From: Pseudomonadota bacterium
GTDB taxonomy: Bacteria; Pseudomonadota; Gammaproteobacteria; Steroidobacterales; Steroidobacteraceae
Length of the DNA stretch: 64,000 nt
NCBI GenBank assembly: GCA_021847105.1
Contig: JAJZUT010000014.1
Location: 1 to 64,000, forward strand
Reading direction: 5' to 3'
A model generated the notes under the pieces. It did no database searches, was not told the origin of the DNA, and saw nothing but the letters and a program-made list of their open reading frames with translations. This document shows positions 53,712 through 62,612 of this stretch, in pieces. The stretch's first letter is position 1, and each line of letters starts with the position of its first letter. A program made the position numbers and the translations under genes.

Positions 53712-54380
53712 TCACCGCGAGGAATCTTTCTTCTGCGTGTGCGCAACCGGCGCAGGCCCATCGGCAGCGGTGTCATGCCGATGGGCCGCCGCTTCCGAGG
53801 CCTCCTGATGCAGCGGCTCCATTCTGACCGTGACCTGCACCGCGGCGAGTCGCTGGTACAGCCGCCGCTTGCGGTAGAGCGGCACCCATCCGTAGACGAG
53901 CGTTTCGATGGGACGCCACAGCGCGAGCCACGCCAGGATGATGAGTCCCTCATCGAGCAGCGGCGAGCGTCCGTGTGTCGAGAGCCGCGCAAGGATGCCG
54001 CGCGCACTCATGGCGAGCAGAAAAATCACGACCCCGCCCAACAGCGCGAGCTGGCCGAGTTTTGTCTGCTCCCGCAGGCGCAGCGCGGCGGAATGCGCCA
54101 TGCGCGTGTAATAGTGTTCCACGGCGGGCTGCAGGTCACCCGCCAGGTCCGCGCCCTCGGTGGCGTGCACGTGCAGATGCCATGCCACCGCAGAGCGGTT
54201 TTCGCTGAATTCTTCTTCGATGAAAGCCGCCGCCTGCGCGTCCAGGTCGCGATCCCAGAACGGCGAGGCATCGAGCAAATTGAACAGCTGCGCCAGATTG
54301 CGCACCCGCACGCTGACCGTCGCGGCACGCGTTGGATGCGCCGGGAAGCGATGTCTGCCGAGCACGGGTCTGGCGGTCAC
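53712..54380 (-). CDS. Membrane protein of unknown function
   Basis: A 222-aa protein. The N-terminal half has a VSVRVRNLAQLFNLLDASPFWDRDLDAQAAAFIEEEFSE block; I have the impression of a recurring uncharacterised family but cannot name it. Two transmembrane helices follow (about 115-135, LGQLALLGGVVIFLLAM, and about 148-160, GLIILAWLALW), then a basic coil and a His-rich tail. Probably cytoplasmic N-terminus. The gap to manC (173 bp) has no gene. Function unknown. Confidence 0.72.
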   Translation of the reverse strand: MTARPVLGRHRFPAHPTRAATVSVRVRNLAQLFNLLDASPFWDRDLDAQAAAFIEEEFSENRSAVAWHLHVHATEGADLAGDLQPAVEHYYTRMAHSAALRLREQTKLGQLALLGGVVIFLLAMSARGILARLSTHGRSPLLDEGLIILAWLALWRPIETLVYGWVPLYRKRRLYQRLAAVQVTVRMEPLHQEASEAAAHRHDTAADGPAPVAHTQKKDSSR

Positions 54381-54556
54381 GGTGAATGCCCCAAGGTCGA
54401 TCTCACGGTACCGGAGTTCTGCAGCGCGCAGCCTCCTGCGCCACCGCCCGCCCGGTAATGCGCACTAGTACGGATTTCTCACGGCCCTGGCGGTGCCTAC
54501 GCTAGCGCAGCGTTGTGGCGCACCCACCAAACGCACCGCTTGCGAGGAGTAACTCC

Positions 54557-56176
54557 ATGAGCGCCAAACAAGTGCTGTTCCGCTCCGCCGCGCGCGAGAA
54601 GATCCTGCGCGGAGCGACCCAGCTGGCCGATGCGGTGCGCATTACCCTCGGCCCGAAATCCAAGTCAGTGCTCATCCAGAGGAAGTGGGGTGCGCCGCTC
54701 GTGTGCAACGATGGCGTCACCATCGCCAAGGAGATGGAGCTCGAGGATCCGGAGGAGAATCTCGGTGCACAGATGCTGCGCCAGGCTGCAGAGAAAACCG
54801 GCGAGCGGGTCGGCGACGGCACCAGCACCGCGACACTGCTGGCGCAGGCGATCTACGCCGACGGGGTGCGCAATGTCGCCGCTGGAGCGAGCGCCGTCGA
54901 TCTGAAGCGGGGACTCGATCGGGCACTTGTCGCAGCCGTGCAGTCTCTGAAGGCCATGGCCAAGCCGGTTGAGAGCCGCAAGGAGCGCGTGCAAGTGGCG
55001 AGCATCTCCGCGCACAACGATACGGCCATCGGTGAGCTGGTCGCCGATGCGATGGAGAAAGTCGGCGGCGACGGGGTGATCACGGTCGAGGAGTCCAAAA
55101 CCACCGAGACCGCGCTTGAGGTGCTCGAGGGCCTGCAGTTCGACCGCGGTTACCTCTCGCCCTACTTCATCACCGATGCAGCCAGCATGGAGGCGGTGCT
55201 CGAAGATGCCTACCTGCTCATGTGCGACCGCAAGCTGACCATCCTCAAGGACGTCCTGGGACTGCTCGAGCAGGTCGCCAAAGCCTCCCGGCCGATCCTG
55301 TTCATTGCCGAGGACATCGAAGGCGAGGCACTCGCCACACTGATCGTCAATCAGGTGCGCGGTGTACTGAAGAGCTGTGCGGTGAAGGCACCGGGCTTTG
55401 GCGAGCGACGCAAGGCACTGCTCGAGGACATCGCTACGCTCACCGGGGGAACCGTGATCGCGGAGGAACTCGGCGTGAAGCTCGAGGATGCGCGGCTCGA
55501 GCAGCTCGGTCGCGCACGGCGCATCGTCATCGACAAAGACACCACAACGCTCATCGGCGGCGCCGGCGAGAAGCCGCGCATCGAGGCGCGCATCAACATG
55601 CTGCGCAAGGAGATCGACGAAGCGGGCAGCGACTACGACCGCGACAAGCTCAAGGAGCGACTCGCCAAGCTCGCCGGCGGCGTCGCGGTGATTCGGGTGG
55701 GAGCCCCGTCGGAATCGGAAATGAAGGCGCGCAAGGAGGCTCTCGACGATGCGATCAGTTCCACCAAGGCGGCGGTTGCCGAAGGCATCGTGCCCGGAGG
55801 GGGGCTCGCTCTGCTGCGCGCGAGCGCCGCTGTGCTTGCCAGCGAGACCGAGTGCAGCGGTGATGAGCGCACCGGAGCGCAGATCCTGCGCCGCGCGCTT
55901 GAGGCCCCCACCCGCCAGATCGCGGAGAATTCCGCGGCGGACGGCGGTGTGGTGGTCGACCGCATGCTCAACGGCAGTGGCAACATCGGCTTCGATGCGG
56001 CAAGCAAGCGCTTCGTCGATCTGCTCGAGGCCGGCATCGTTGACCCGGTGAAGGTCGTGCGTACCGCGCTCGAGAATGCCGTGTCTGTCGCCAGCGTACT
56101 GCTGTTGACCGAGGCGACGTTGACCGAACGGCCGGAAAAACCGGCCGAGCCGAATGGCGCAGCCGAGGAGATGTAA
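54557..56176 (+). CDS. groEL: Orphan GroEL-family chaperonin without GGM tail
   Basis: A 539-aa chaperonin of the Hsp60 type. The ATP site is complete: [26 protein letters not shown] and the Asp398-equivalent in [15 protein letters not shown]. Apical domain [16 protein letters not shown] and [18 protein letters not shown] are conserved. The C-terminus ends [14 protein letters not shown] and lacks the GGM repeats found in housekeeping GroEL. No groES precedes it; the nearest upstream gene is an unrelated membrane protein. GAGGAG (54544) sets the start at 54557. No CIRCE element is visible. It is probably a specialised paralogue with a restricted clientele. Confidence 0.93.
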   Translation: MSAKQVLFRSAAREKILRGATQLADAVRITLGPKSKSVLIQRKWGAPLVCNDGVTIAKEMELEDPEENLGAQMLRQAAEKTGERVGDGTSTATLLAQAIYADGVRNVAAGASAVDLKRGLDRALVAAVQSLKAMAKPVESRKERVQVASISAHNDTAIGELVADAMEKVGGDGVITVEESKTTETALEVLEGLQFDRGYLSPYFITDAASMEAVLEDAYLLMCDRKLTILKDVLGLLEQVAKASRPILFIAEDIEGEALATLIVNQVRGVLKSCAVKAPGFGERRKALLEDIATLTGGTVIAEELGVKLEDARLEQLGRARRIVIDKDTTTLIGGAGEKPRIEARINMLRKEIDEAGSDYDRDKLKERLAKLAGGVAVIRVGAPSESEMKARKEALDDAISSTKAAVAEGIVPGGGLALLRASAAVLASETECSGDERTGAQILRRALEAPTRQIAENSAADGGVVVDRMLNGSGNIGFDAASKRFVDLLEAGIVDPVKVVRTALENAVSVASVLLLTEATLTERPEKPAEPNGAAEEM

Positions 56177-56263
56177 GCGCGGCAAAGATCGCACCAATGT
56201 TGATGCCAACCCGCTCGCTCGCGGATAATCGGTGCGGTTCACCCCCTGCGCGGAGAGCCCCTC

Positions 56264-56941
56264 TTGCCCCACAACACCGTCAGCTTTCTGTTCGATCTGG
56301 ACGGCACACTGGTCGACAGCGTGTACCAACATGTTCTCGCCTGGCAGCAGGCGCTGCACGCGGCCGGGATCGAGCTGTCGGTCTGGCGCATCCACCGGCG
56401 AATCGGCATGAGCGGGGGGCTATTTACTGAGATGCTACTGCGCGAGGTCTCGGTCGCCATTACCCCGGAGCTGCTTGAAACGCTGCAGCGACACCACGCC
56501 GAGGCGTATGCGCGGCTGGTGCCGTGGGTCCGTCCGCTGCCGGGCGCCAAGGAGTTGCTCGCCTATCTGAGCGAAGCCGGACTGCCGTGGGCGGTTGCCA
56601 CCAGCGGCCGCATGAACTCCGCACAGTTCAATCTGCAAGCCCTTGGGATCGATCCGGCCCGAGTCGCCGTGATCACGCGCGACGACGTGGCGCACGCCAA
56701 GCCCGACCCGGATCTGTTCCTCGCCGCAGCGGCGCGGCTTGGCACCGACATCCACTCCGCCGTCATCGTGGGGGACAGCATCTGGGACATGCTCGCCGCA
56801 CGCCGTGCACACGGACTGGGCGTCGGCCTGCTCTCCGGCGGCTATGGCCAGGAGGAGCTCGCGCGCTCCGGCGCGATTCGCGTCTACGATGATCCGGCCG
56901 ATCTGCTGCGCCACATCGATGAGGTCGGTGGCCGGATCTGA
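56264..56941 (+). CDS. HAD-superfamily phosphatase
   Basis: A 225-aa enzyme of the phosphoglycolate-phosphatase-like HAD subfamily. Motif 1 is FLFDLDGTLVDSVYQH, motif 2 AVATSGRM, motif 3 HAKPDPDLFLAAA, motif 4 VGDSIWDMLAARRAHGLGV. A helical cap lies at about residues 16-85. The start is TTG at 56264 with CGGAGAG about 10 bp before. It is 87 bp downstream of groEL and may be in the same transcript. Substrate unknown. Confidence 0.85.
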   Translation: MPHNTVSFLFDLDGTLVDSVYQHVLAWQQALHAAGIELSVWRIHRRIGMSGGLFTEMLLREVSVAITPELLETLQRHHAEAYARLVPWVRPLPGAKELLAYLSEAGLPWAVATSGRMNSAQFNLQALGIDPARVAVITRDDVAHAKPDPDLFLAAAARLGTDIHSAVIVGDSIWDMLAARRAHGLGVGLLSGGYGQEELARSGAIRVYDDPADLLRHIDEVGGRI

Positions 56942-57056
56942 GGCATGACGCTCACGGGGCACGAACGTGCAGTCGGCTCTCCCAGCGTGAAACGGCGTCA
57001 GAGCCTTCCTCCGTCTGCAGTCCGAGACTCGCCAAATCCGCCGGTCTGACCCGCCA

Positions 57057-58595
57057 TCACGCGGGGTGCACGTAATCGACCTCGGTCATCATGCCGTCCA
57101 TCAGATGCACAAGGTTGTGACAGTGCAGCACCCATCGGCCGGGGGGTGAGTTGGCAAGGAAACGCCACGTGCTCGTCCCACCCGCCGGTACCAGCGTCGT
57201 GTCCTTGCGCAGTGGGTACCGCAGGCGCTGGCCGGACTGTTCCACCAGTTCGAACACATGGCCGTGCAGATGCATCGGATGATCCATGTCAGTGGGATTG
57301 GTAAAGTGAATCTGCACGAGTTGCCCGCTGCGGACGCCAATCTTCGGCGTGTGCGGCCAAATCTTCCCGTCGATCGTCCAGTGCGGATCACCCGGCATGC
57401 CCCCGCCGAGCCGCAATGTCTTGCGCACAGTGGCCGCCCCGAGCGGATCGGGCTCGCCGGCCGGAATCGGCTCGCCCGCTCCGGCCAGCCCATAGGTGAA
57501 CAGACGGGCACCCGCGAGCGACGGCGGCGGTGCCTCAGGAGCCTGGTGGGCAGCCTCTGCGGTGCGGATCAGCACCGATTGGCGATGGTCATGAAGGTCG
57601 CCCGCGAGGCTCTCGAGCAACCAGGCGCCCGGCCGGGTCACTTCGAACCACGCATCGTAGCGCTCGGCAACGCCGATGCGCAGCGCATCGACCTGTACCG
57701 GATGTGGCAACAGGTTGCCGTCGCTGTGCGTGACCCGCAAGGAGTGGCCCGCCAGGCGCACATAGTGCGTCAGAGTCGGGCTTGCATTGAGCAGGCGCAG
57801 ACGCACCGTCTGGCCCACTTTGACCATGAGGGGGCGGGTCTGCGGATAGGCGGCTCCGTTGATGCAATGGGACAGGTAACGGACCGCATCACCCATCGTC
57901 ATCGACATTGACTTCATCGCGGCAGGCTTGCCGGTCATGCCCCCCATGCCCCCCATGCCCCCCATGCTGCCCATGCTGCCCATGCCCGCCAGCGCGCGCA
58001 TCCCGTCCGCATTCAAACCGGGCGGCGTGCCCACCGAAGCGTCGCTGCGCCCAGCGAGCGCTGCGCGCAAGCTGTCGAGGTCCGGCACGTCATGCAGGAT
58101 CAGCACCACTTCCACGTCGGCGCGCGGTTCGCGCGGGTCCTCAACCAGGAATGCCCCGAACAGACCGAGTGCATCCTGATCGCCCACGTGGGAGTGGTAC
58201 CAGCGAAATCCCGGTGGATCGGGCTTGTAGGTGTAGATGAACTCCCCGCCGTCTGGCACCGGCGGCTGCGTCACATAGGGCACGCCGTCCATGTCATTGG
58301 GCAAAATCATGCCGTGCCAATGGATGGTGCTCGGCCTGCCAGTGTGGTTGATGAATCGGGCACGGAAGGTCTGTCCGTAGCGCACCCGCAGCAGCGGGCC
58401 GGGCACGCGTCCGTTGTAGGCCAGCCCCGTGAAATTCACGCCGATGCGGTTGGGGTAACGGTATGGACGGGCCTCGAGCGTGACGTCGACCCGATCCCGA
58501 TCCGCCGCGCGCGCGCTCAAGGGCGGCAGCACCATCCAGCTCATCGCCGCACTGCTGAGTGTCACTGACCGGTGCAGGAAATCACGGCGTCGCAT
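57057..58595 (-). CDS. Tat-exported multicopper oxidase, Met-rich (CopA/CueO-like)
   Basis: A 512-aa periplasmic multicopper oxidase. The Tat signal is MRRRDFLHRSVTLSSAAMSW. All four copper-binding segments are present: HWHG and HSHVGD near the N-terminus, and HPMHLHGH and HCHNLVHLMDGMM near the C-terminus. Between the cupredoxin domains is a Met/Gly-rich insert (repeated MGSMGSMGGMGGMGG, about residues 205-225) like the Cu(I)-sensing insert of CueO and CopA. The likely job is Cu(I) oxidation and copper tolerance. AAGGAG 7 bp upstream favours the second of two adjacent ATGs (58595). No copper regulator or other cop genes are adjacent. Confidence 0.92.
   Translation of the reverse strand: MRRRDFLHRSVTLSSAAMSWMVLPPLSARAADRDRVDVTLEARPYRYPNRIGVNFTGLAYNGRVPGPLLRVRYGQTFRARFINHTGRPSTIHWHGMILPNDMDGVPYVTQPPVPDGGEFIYTYKPDPPGFRWYHSHVGDQDALGLFGAFLVEDPREPRADVEVVLILHDVPDLDSLRAALAGRSDASVGTPPGLNADGMRALAGMGSMGSMGGMGGMGGMTGKPAAMKSMSMTMGDAVRYLSHCINGAAYPQTRPLMVKVGQTVRLRLLNASPTLTHYVRLAGHSLRVTHSDGNLLPHPVQVDALRIGVAERYDAWFEVTRPGAWLLESLAGDLHDHRQSVLIRTAEAAHQAPEAPPPSLAGARLFTYGLAGAGEPIPAGEPDPLGAATVRKTLRLGGGMPGDPHWTIDGKIWPHTPKIGVRSGQLVQIHFTNPTDMDHPMHLHGHVFELVEQSGQRLRYPLRKDTTLVPAGGTSTWRFLANSPPGRWVLHCHNLVHLMDGMMTEVDYVHPA
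57936..57986. repeat. 9-bp in-frame tandem repeats in the Met-rich insert
   Basis: On the plus strand CCCCCCATG occurs about three times and is followed by two CTGCCCATG units. On the coding strand these are Met-Gly-Gly/Ser-type triplets. Length change in steps of 9 bp would lengthen or shorten the Met-rich loop without breaking the frame. Confidence 0.75.
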
Positions 58596-58656
58596 CATTT
58601 TTCTCCTTCGCTGGCGCTCGACGGAAGCGGGCAGCAGATGCCCGTCGCTCCCCTCA

Positions 58657-58684
58657 CCCGCAGCCCGCAGCCCGCAGCCCGCAG
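58657..58684. repeat. Four tandem copies of the heptamer CCCGCAG
   Basis: CCCGCAG repeats four times exactly, 62 bp upstream of the multicopper oxidase start and outside any gene I accept. A seven-base unit changes promoter spacing when copies are gained or lost. No promoter is identified with certainty. Confidence 0.8.
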
Positions 58685-58833
58685 CAGCGCAGGCAGCGAT
58701 GTCCGGGGTAAATTCACCACGACTCTGGGTAGACCCGCAGTGCTGCACCGGGTTCCGCGCGGCGCATGGGGAGCGCCGCCCTGAAGCCTACCGCAATCTC
58801 AGCGCCCGCGCGGCATCGGCGCCGCGGGAAGGC

Positions 58834-60333
58834 TCAGGATGCGGCCGGCTGCGAGGCCGAGGTTTCCGCGCCGGACGTGGGATGCCACAGCTCCTGGATC
58901 GACTCCAGCGTCCGGCCCTTGGTCTCCGGCACGAAACGCAGCACGAACAGCGCCGCGAGAATCGCTCCGGCGCTGTAGAGCCAATAGGCGAACCCGTGGT
59001 TGAAGTGCCGGTTGAGGTACGCACTGCCGTCGAGCATCGGGAAGGTGAGCGACACGATGAAGTTCATGATCCATTGCGCGCCGATGGCTACCGACATGGC
59101 CTTGCCGCGGATTGAGTTGGGATAGATCTCCGCGAGCATCACCCACACCACCGGCCCCCAGGAGAACGAGAAGCCCATGATGTAGAGCATCACCGCTCCG
59201 ACGGCCAGATACGACGCGCCGCCCGCCCGCCCGCCCGCCACCGGCCCGGCGGCACTGACCAGATGCAGGTCGAACAGCAAGCCGATCACGATCATCGCCG
59301 CGGCCATCACCAGCGCGCCGGCGATGAGCAGCGGCTTGCGGCCGAGCCGATCGACGGTGAAGGTGGCCACGAGCGTAAACACCGTCATGGTCACGCCGAC
59401 GAAAGTCGCAGACTCCCACAGCGCCTGATTGGCGGAGGCGCCCATGTTCTCGAACATGTGCGGCGCGTAATACAGCACCGCGTTAATGCCGACCAGCTGC
59501 TGGAACACCGACAGCATGATCCCGACTACGAGCACCAGCGTGCCGAAGCTGAGCAGCGGTCGGGTGTGCTGCACGAGTGTCGCTTTGATCTCGCGCAGCG
59601 TCGCCGCGGCGCCGTCCACACCATTCAGCCGCTCGAGCAGCCGCAGCGCCTCCGGGTCACGATCCTTCAGCACCAGATAGCGCGGGGTCTCCGGGACCAT
59701 CAGCATGAACAGGATCAACAGTGCCGCCGGAATCGCCGCCGACGCCAGCATGTAACGCCACGCGCTCGCCATCAGATACGCCTGACTATGACCGGATTGG
59801 ATTAGCCAGTTGACGAAGTAGACCAGGTTGATGCCAACCACAATGGCGATCTGCTGAAACGTGACCAGCATGCCGCGGGTCGAGGGCGGCGCAACCTCGG
59901 CGATGTACATCGGCGCGAGCATCGAGGCCATGCCGATGGCGACGCCGGCGAGTGTCCGATAGCCCAGGAACACCGGTAAGGCGCGGTAGCCCGTGGCGCC
60001 GAGCAGGCCCCAGAGGAACTCCGGATAACCCGCACCGAGGGAGGAGATGAAGAACACCACCCCGGCGAGCAACAGCCCGCCCTTGCGCCCGATGCGTGTT
60101 GAGATCGGACCGGCCAGGGCAGCACCAATGGCGCAACCGATGAGCGCAATCGAAATCGCAAAGCCGGAGAGAAAGTTTGCATCCGCTGCACTCAGATGCA
60201 GCGGTGCGACGAAATTGTGGGTGATCGCGCCGGTGACGCCCGAAATCACCGCGGTGTCATAGCCGAACAACAATCCGCCCAGGGTCGCGGCGGCGGTCAG
60301 CGCGACCACGAGCCCGGTATTGCCTCTGCTCAT
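58834..60333 (-). CDS. MFS sugar porter (H+-coupled sugar transporter)
   Basis: A 499-aa transporter of the sugar-porter subfamily (XylE/GalP/AraE type) with 12 transmembrane helices. Signature motifs: GGLLFGYDTAVISG in helix 1, TRIGRKGGLLL, YRTLAGVAIGMASMLAPMYIAEVAP and QQLVGINAVLYYAP; PETKGRTLE near the C-terminus. Imports a hexose or pentose with protons. GAGGGGG lies just upstream of the ATG at 60333 (an upstream in-frame ATG at 60363 would lie on the operator). It follows the LacI gene on the same strand, with an operator in the 69-bp gap. Confidence 0.93.
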   Translation of the reverse strand: MSRGNTGLVVALTAAATLGGLLFGYDTAVISGVTGAITHNFVAPLHLSAADANFLSGFAISIALIGCAIGAALAGPISTRIGRKGGLLLAGVVFFISSLGAGYPEFLWGLLGATGYRALPVFLGYRTLAGVAIGMASMLAPMYIAEVAPPSTRGMLVTFQQIAIVVGINLVYFVNWLIQSGHSQAYLMASAWRYMLASAAIPAALLILFMLMVPETPRYLVLKDRDPEALRLLERLNGVDGAAATLREIKATLVQHTRPLLSFGTLVLVVGIMLSVFQQLVGINAVLYYAPHMFENMGASANQALWESATFVGVTMTVFTLVATFTVDRLGRKPLLIAGALVMAAAMIVIGLLFDLHLVSAAGPVAGGRAGGASYLAVGAVMLYIMGFSFSWGPVVWVMLAEIYPNSIRGKAMSVAIGAQWIMNFIVSLTFPMLDGSAYLNRHFNHGFAYWLYSAGAILAALFVLRFVPETKGRTLESIQELWHPTSGAETSASQPAAS

Positions 60334-60348
60334 CGGAACCCCCTCGTT

Positions 60349-60362
60349 TGGTATCGCTACCA
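60349..60362. promoter_or_regulatory. LacI-family operator upstream of the sugar porter
   Basis: TGGTATCGCTACCA has perfect 5-bp arms around a central CG, the form favoured by LacI-family regulators. It lies 16 bp before the transporter ATG and overlaps the expected promoter/leader, so repression is the simplest reading. Confidence 0.72.
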
Positions 60363-60402
60363 TCCCCCCGGGAGCTGGCGCTTGTCAAGCGGCCGGGCGG
60401 CC

Positions 60403-61470
60403 TCAGGCGGCGCCACCCTTCGGCCGAGCCGCCGACTCGCGCGTGATCAGCTCATGGGCAACCAGACGGTGCACGGGCTCGGCCACCGCCCCGCGGCGGC
60501 CGCCGCGCACAGCCGCGACCAACATGTCGACCGCCTCGCCGGCCATCTGTGCGATCGGCTGGTGAATCGTGGTGAGTCCCGGCCAGATGTTCGCCGCAAT
60601 CAGACTGTCGTCGAAACCGACCACTGTCAGATCGTTCGGAACCTCGAGCACGCGGCGATGCGCCTCGGCCATCACCGCCGCGGCCATGTCGTCATTGCTG
60701 GCGAAGATTGCTGTCGGCAGCGGCTCGACCGCCAGCAACTTACGCGCCGCATCGAGTCCGGAGCGGAACGTGAAAAAACCCTGCTCGACGCGCGGGGCGG
60801 GCAGCTTGCCGTGCTCCTCGACCGCCGCCATGAAGCCACGCCAGCGCTCTTCGCTCGCGGTCTGATTGGGATGCCCCTTGATGAACCCGAGGCGCGTATG
60901 TCCGAGTGACAGCAGATAACGCGTCATCTCGCGCGCCGCATCGAAATCATCAATGCTGACGCACATCGCATCCGCCGGCGGCCGACCTGCCGCCACCGCA
61001 ACGATGCGCATGCGCGCGGCCTGCAGCTCGGCGCGAATCACCGCCGACTCGCACAGCGGCGGCGGCAGCACGACACCGACGACGCCACCGGCGACCAAAC
61101 GGCGCACCGCGCGGCGTGATGCCGCGGGGGTCATCTCGCATTTCTCGAGCACCAATTGCACGCCGTGCCGGGTTGCCGCATCGAGCGCACCGACCAGGAA
61201 TTCGCTGAGGTACGATGCGCTCGGGTTGCCGTAGAGCAGTCCCATGCGCTCCCCGCGTGCGCTGGCGAGGTTGCGCGCGGCGAGATTTGGCGAGTAGCCG
61301 AGCTGGCGCACCGCCTGCAGGACCGTCTGACGCGTCGCATCGCTCACGTACTGGCCGCCGTTGACCACCCGTGAGACGGTCATTGGCGAGACGCCGGCGA
61401 ACCGCGCCACATCCTTGATGGTCACGCTTCTGCGGGCGCCGCTTCGGGATTTTCGCGCCGGTTTGTTCAT
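60403..61470 (-). CDS. LacI-family transcriptional regulator
   Basis: A 355-aa repressor. The N-terminal HTH and hinge read VTIKDVARFAGVSPMTVSRVV...LGYSPNLAARNLASARG. A periplasmic-binding-protein-like effector domain follows (RMGLLYGNPSASYLSEFLVGAL; VVGFDDSLIAANIWPGLTTI). I start at MNKPARKSRSGARRSVT (61470); the preceding in-frame codons are unconserved and Arg/Gly-rich. It controls the adjacent sugar porter and probably itself; the effector is presumably the transported sugar or a derivative. Divergent from the KirBac gene at 61721 with 250 bp between. Confidence 0.93.
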   Translation of the reverse strand: MNKPARKSRSGARRSVTIKDVARFAGVSPMTVSRVVNGGQYVSDATRQTVLQAVRQLGYSPNLAARNLASARGERMGLLYGNPSASYLSEFLVGALDAATRHGVQLVLEKCEMTPAASRRAVRRLVAGGVVGVVLPPPLCESAVIRAELQAARMRIVAVAAGRPPADAMCVSIDDFDAAREMTRYLLSLGHTRLGFIKGHPNQTASEERWRGFMAAVEEHGKLPAPRVEQGFFTFRSGLDAARKLLAVEPLPTAIFASNDDMAAAVMAEAHRRVLEVPNDLTVVGFDDSLIAANIWPGLTTIHQPIAQMAGEAVDMLVAAVRGGRRGAVAEPVHRLVAHELITRESAARPKGGAA

Positions 61471-61720
61471 CGAGCCTCTGGGTGATACCGCGTTCACCAA
61501 CGCAAACGTGAGCCGGACTTTAGCATAGGGGCGCCGCACCCCGGGGCGCGCACCCGCCGCCCCGCCCCGCGGTCCCGGCAGGGAGCGCGGCCATGCATGA
61601 TAGCGCGACCAAGCGTACACGCCCGGCGGTCCGCCGCGCCGCGCGGCGCGCCCCCTTGAACCGCTCCGGGGGCTTCCTCTAGTCTCTCGGGGCGCACCGC
61701 GCCCCAGCAGGAGTTTTCTG

Positions 61721-62593
61721 GTGCCTCGAGCCACCCCTGTCACCCATACCCTGCCCTCGGGCCGGCGGATCGTGCGCGAGGGTCTGCCGCGGCGCCGTTG
61801 GCAGGACCTGTATCACCGCTTCATGACTCTCAGCTGGCCGCGGCTGTTCGCTAGCTTCGCCGGCTTCTTTATCGCGTTCAATCTGCTGTTCGCCGCGCTG
61901 TACTCCCTGCAGCCGGGCGACCTCGCCCATCTGAATCCACCCGGATTCTGGGGCCGGTTCTTCTTCAGCGTCGAGACGCTCGCCACCGTCGGCTACGGCG
62001 ACATGCATCCGCAGACGGTGTTCGCGCACCTGATCGCCTCGGTCGAGATATTCGTCGGCATGATGAGCCTGGCGCTCATCGCCGGCATGATGTTCGCACG
62101 CTTCTCGCGCCCCACCGCGCGCATTCTGTTCGCCCGACACGCAGTCATCCGCCCGCTCGACGGCCTACCGACGCTGATGCTGCGCGCGGCCAATGAGCGG
62201 CACAACGTCATCATGGAGGCGCAGGCGCATCTGCGCCTCGCCCGGGACGAGCGGAGCATCGAGGGCTACCGAATCCGACGCATCTACGATTTGCGCCTCC
62301 GGCGCAGCGAGCAGCCCGCGTTTCTCTACGGCTGGACGGTGCTGCACACACTCGAGCCGGACAGCCCGCTCGCAGACGCTACCGCCGAGTCGCTACGGGC
62401 TGCCAACGCCTTCCTGATTCTGACCCTGAGCGGCATCGATGAGACGACGGGCCAGACGCTCATGGCGCACCAGGAGTACACGGCGGATTCGCTGCGCTGG
62501 CAGCACACCTTCGCCGACATCCTCACCAACGGTCCCGACGGCGTCGACCGCGTCGATTACTCGAGATTCCACGACATCCTGCCGCTCGAGTGA
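61721..62593 (+). CDS. Inward-rectifier-type potassium channel (KirBac)
   Basis: A 290-aa tetrameric K+ channel. An amphipathic N-terminal slide helix (RRRWQDLYHRFM) leads to outer helix TLSWPRLFASFAGFFIAFNLLFAAL, pore helix and selectivity filter ATVGYGDM, inner helix LIASVEIFVGMMSLALIAGMMFARFSRP with the Kir-type gate, and a C-terminal immunoglobulin-like cytoplasmic domain (about 150-290). The start is GTG at 61721 with CAGGAG about 10 bp before. Unlike the genes around it, it has no obvious link to sugar use. Confidence 0.92.
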   Translation: MPRATPVTHTLPSGRRIVREGLPRRRWQDLYHRFMTLSWPRLFASFAGFFIAFNLLFAALYSLQPGDLAHLNPPGFWGRFFFSVETLATVGYGDMHPQTVFAHLIASVEIFVGMMSLALIAGMMFARFSRPTARILFARHAVIRPLDGLPTLMLRAANERHNVIMEAQAHLRLARDERSIEGYRIRRIYDLRLRRSEQPAFLYGWTVLHTLEPDSPLADATAESLRAANAFLILTLSGIDETTGQTLMAHQEYTADSLRWQHTFADILTNGPDGVDRVDYSRFHDILPLE

Positions 62594-62612
62594 GTCGCCT
62601 CGGGCCCGCCCG

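Noticed and set aside
54665..56395. 576-codon open frame on the minus strand
   Set aside because: Antisense to groEL; no domain features.
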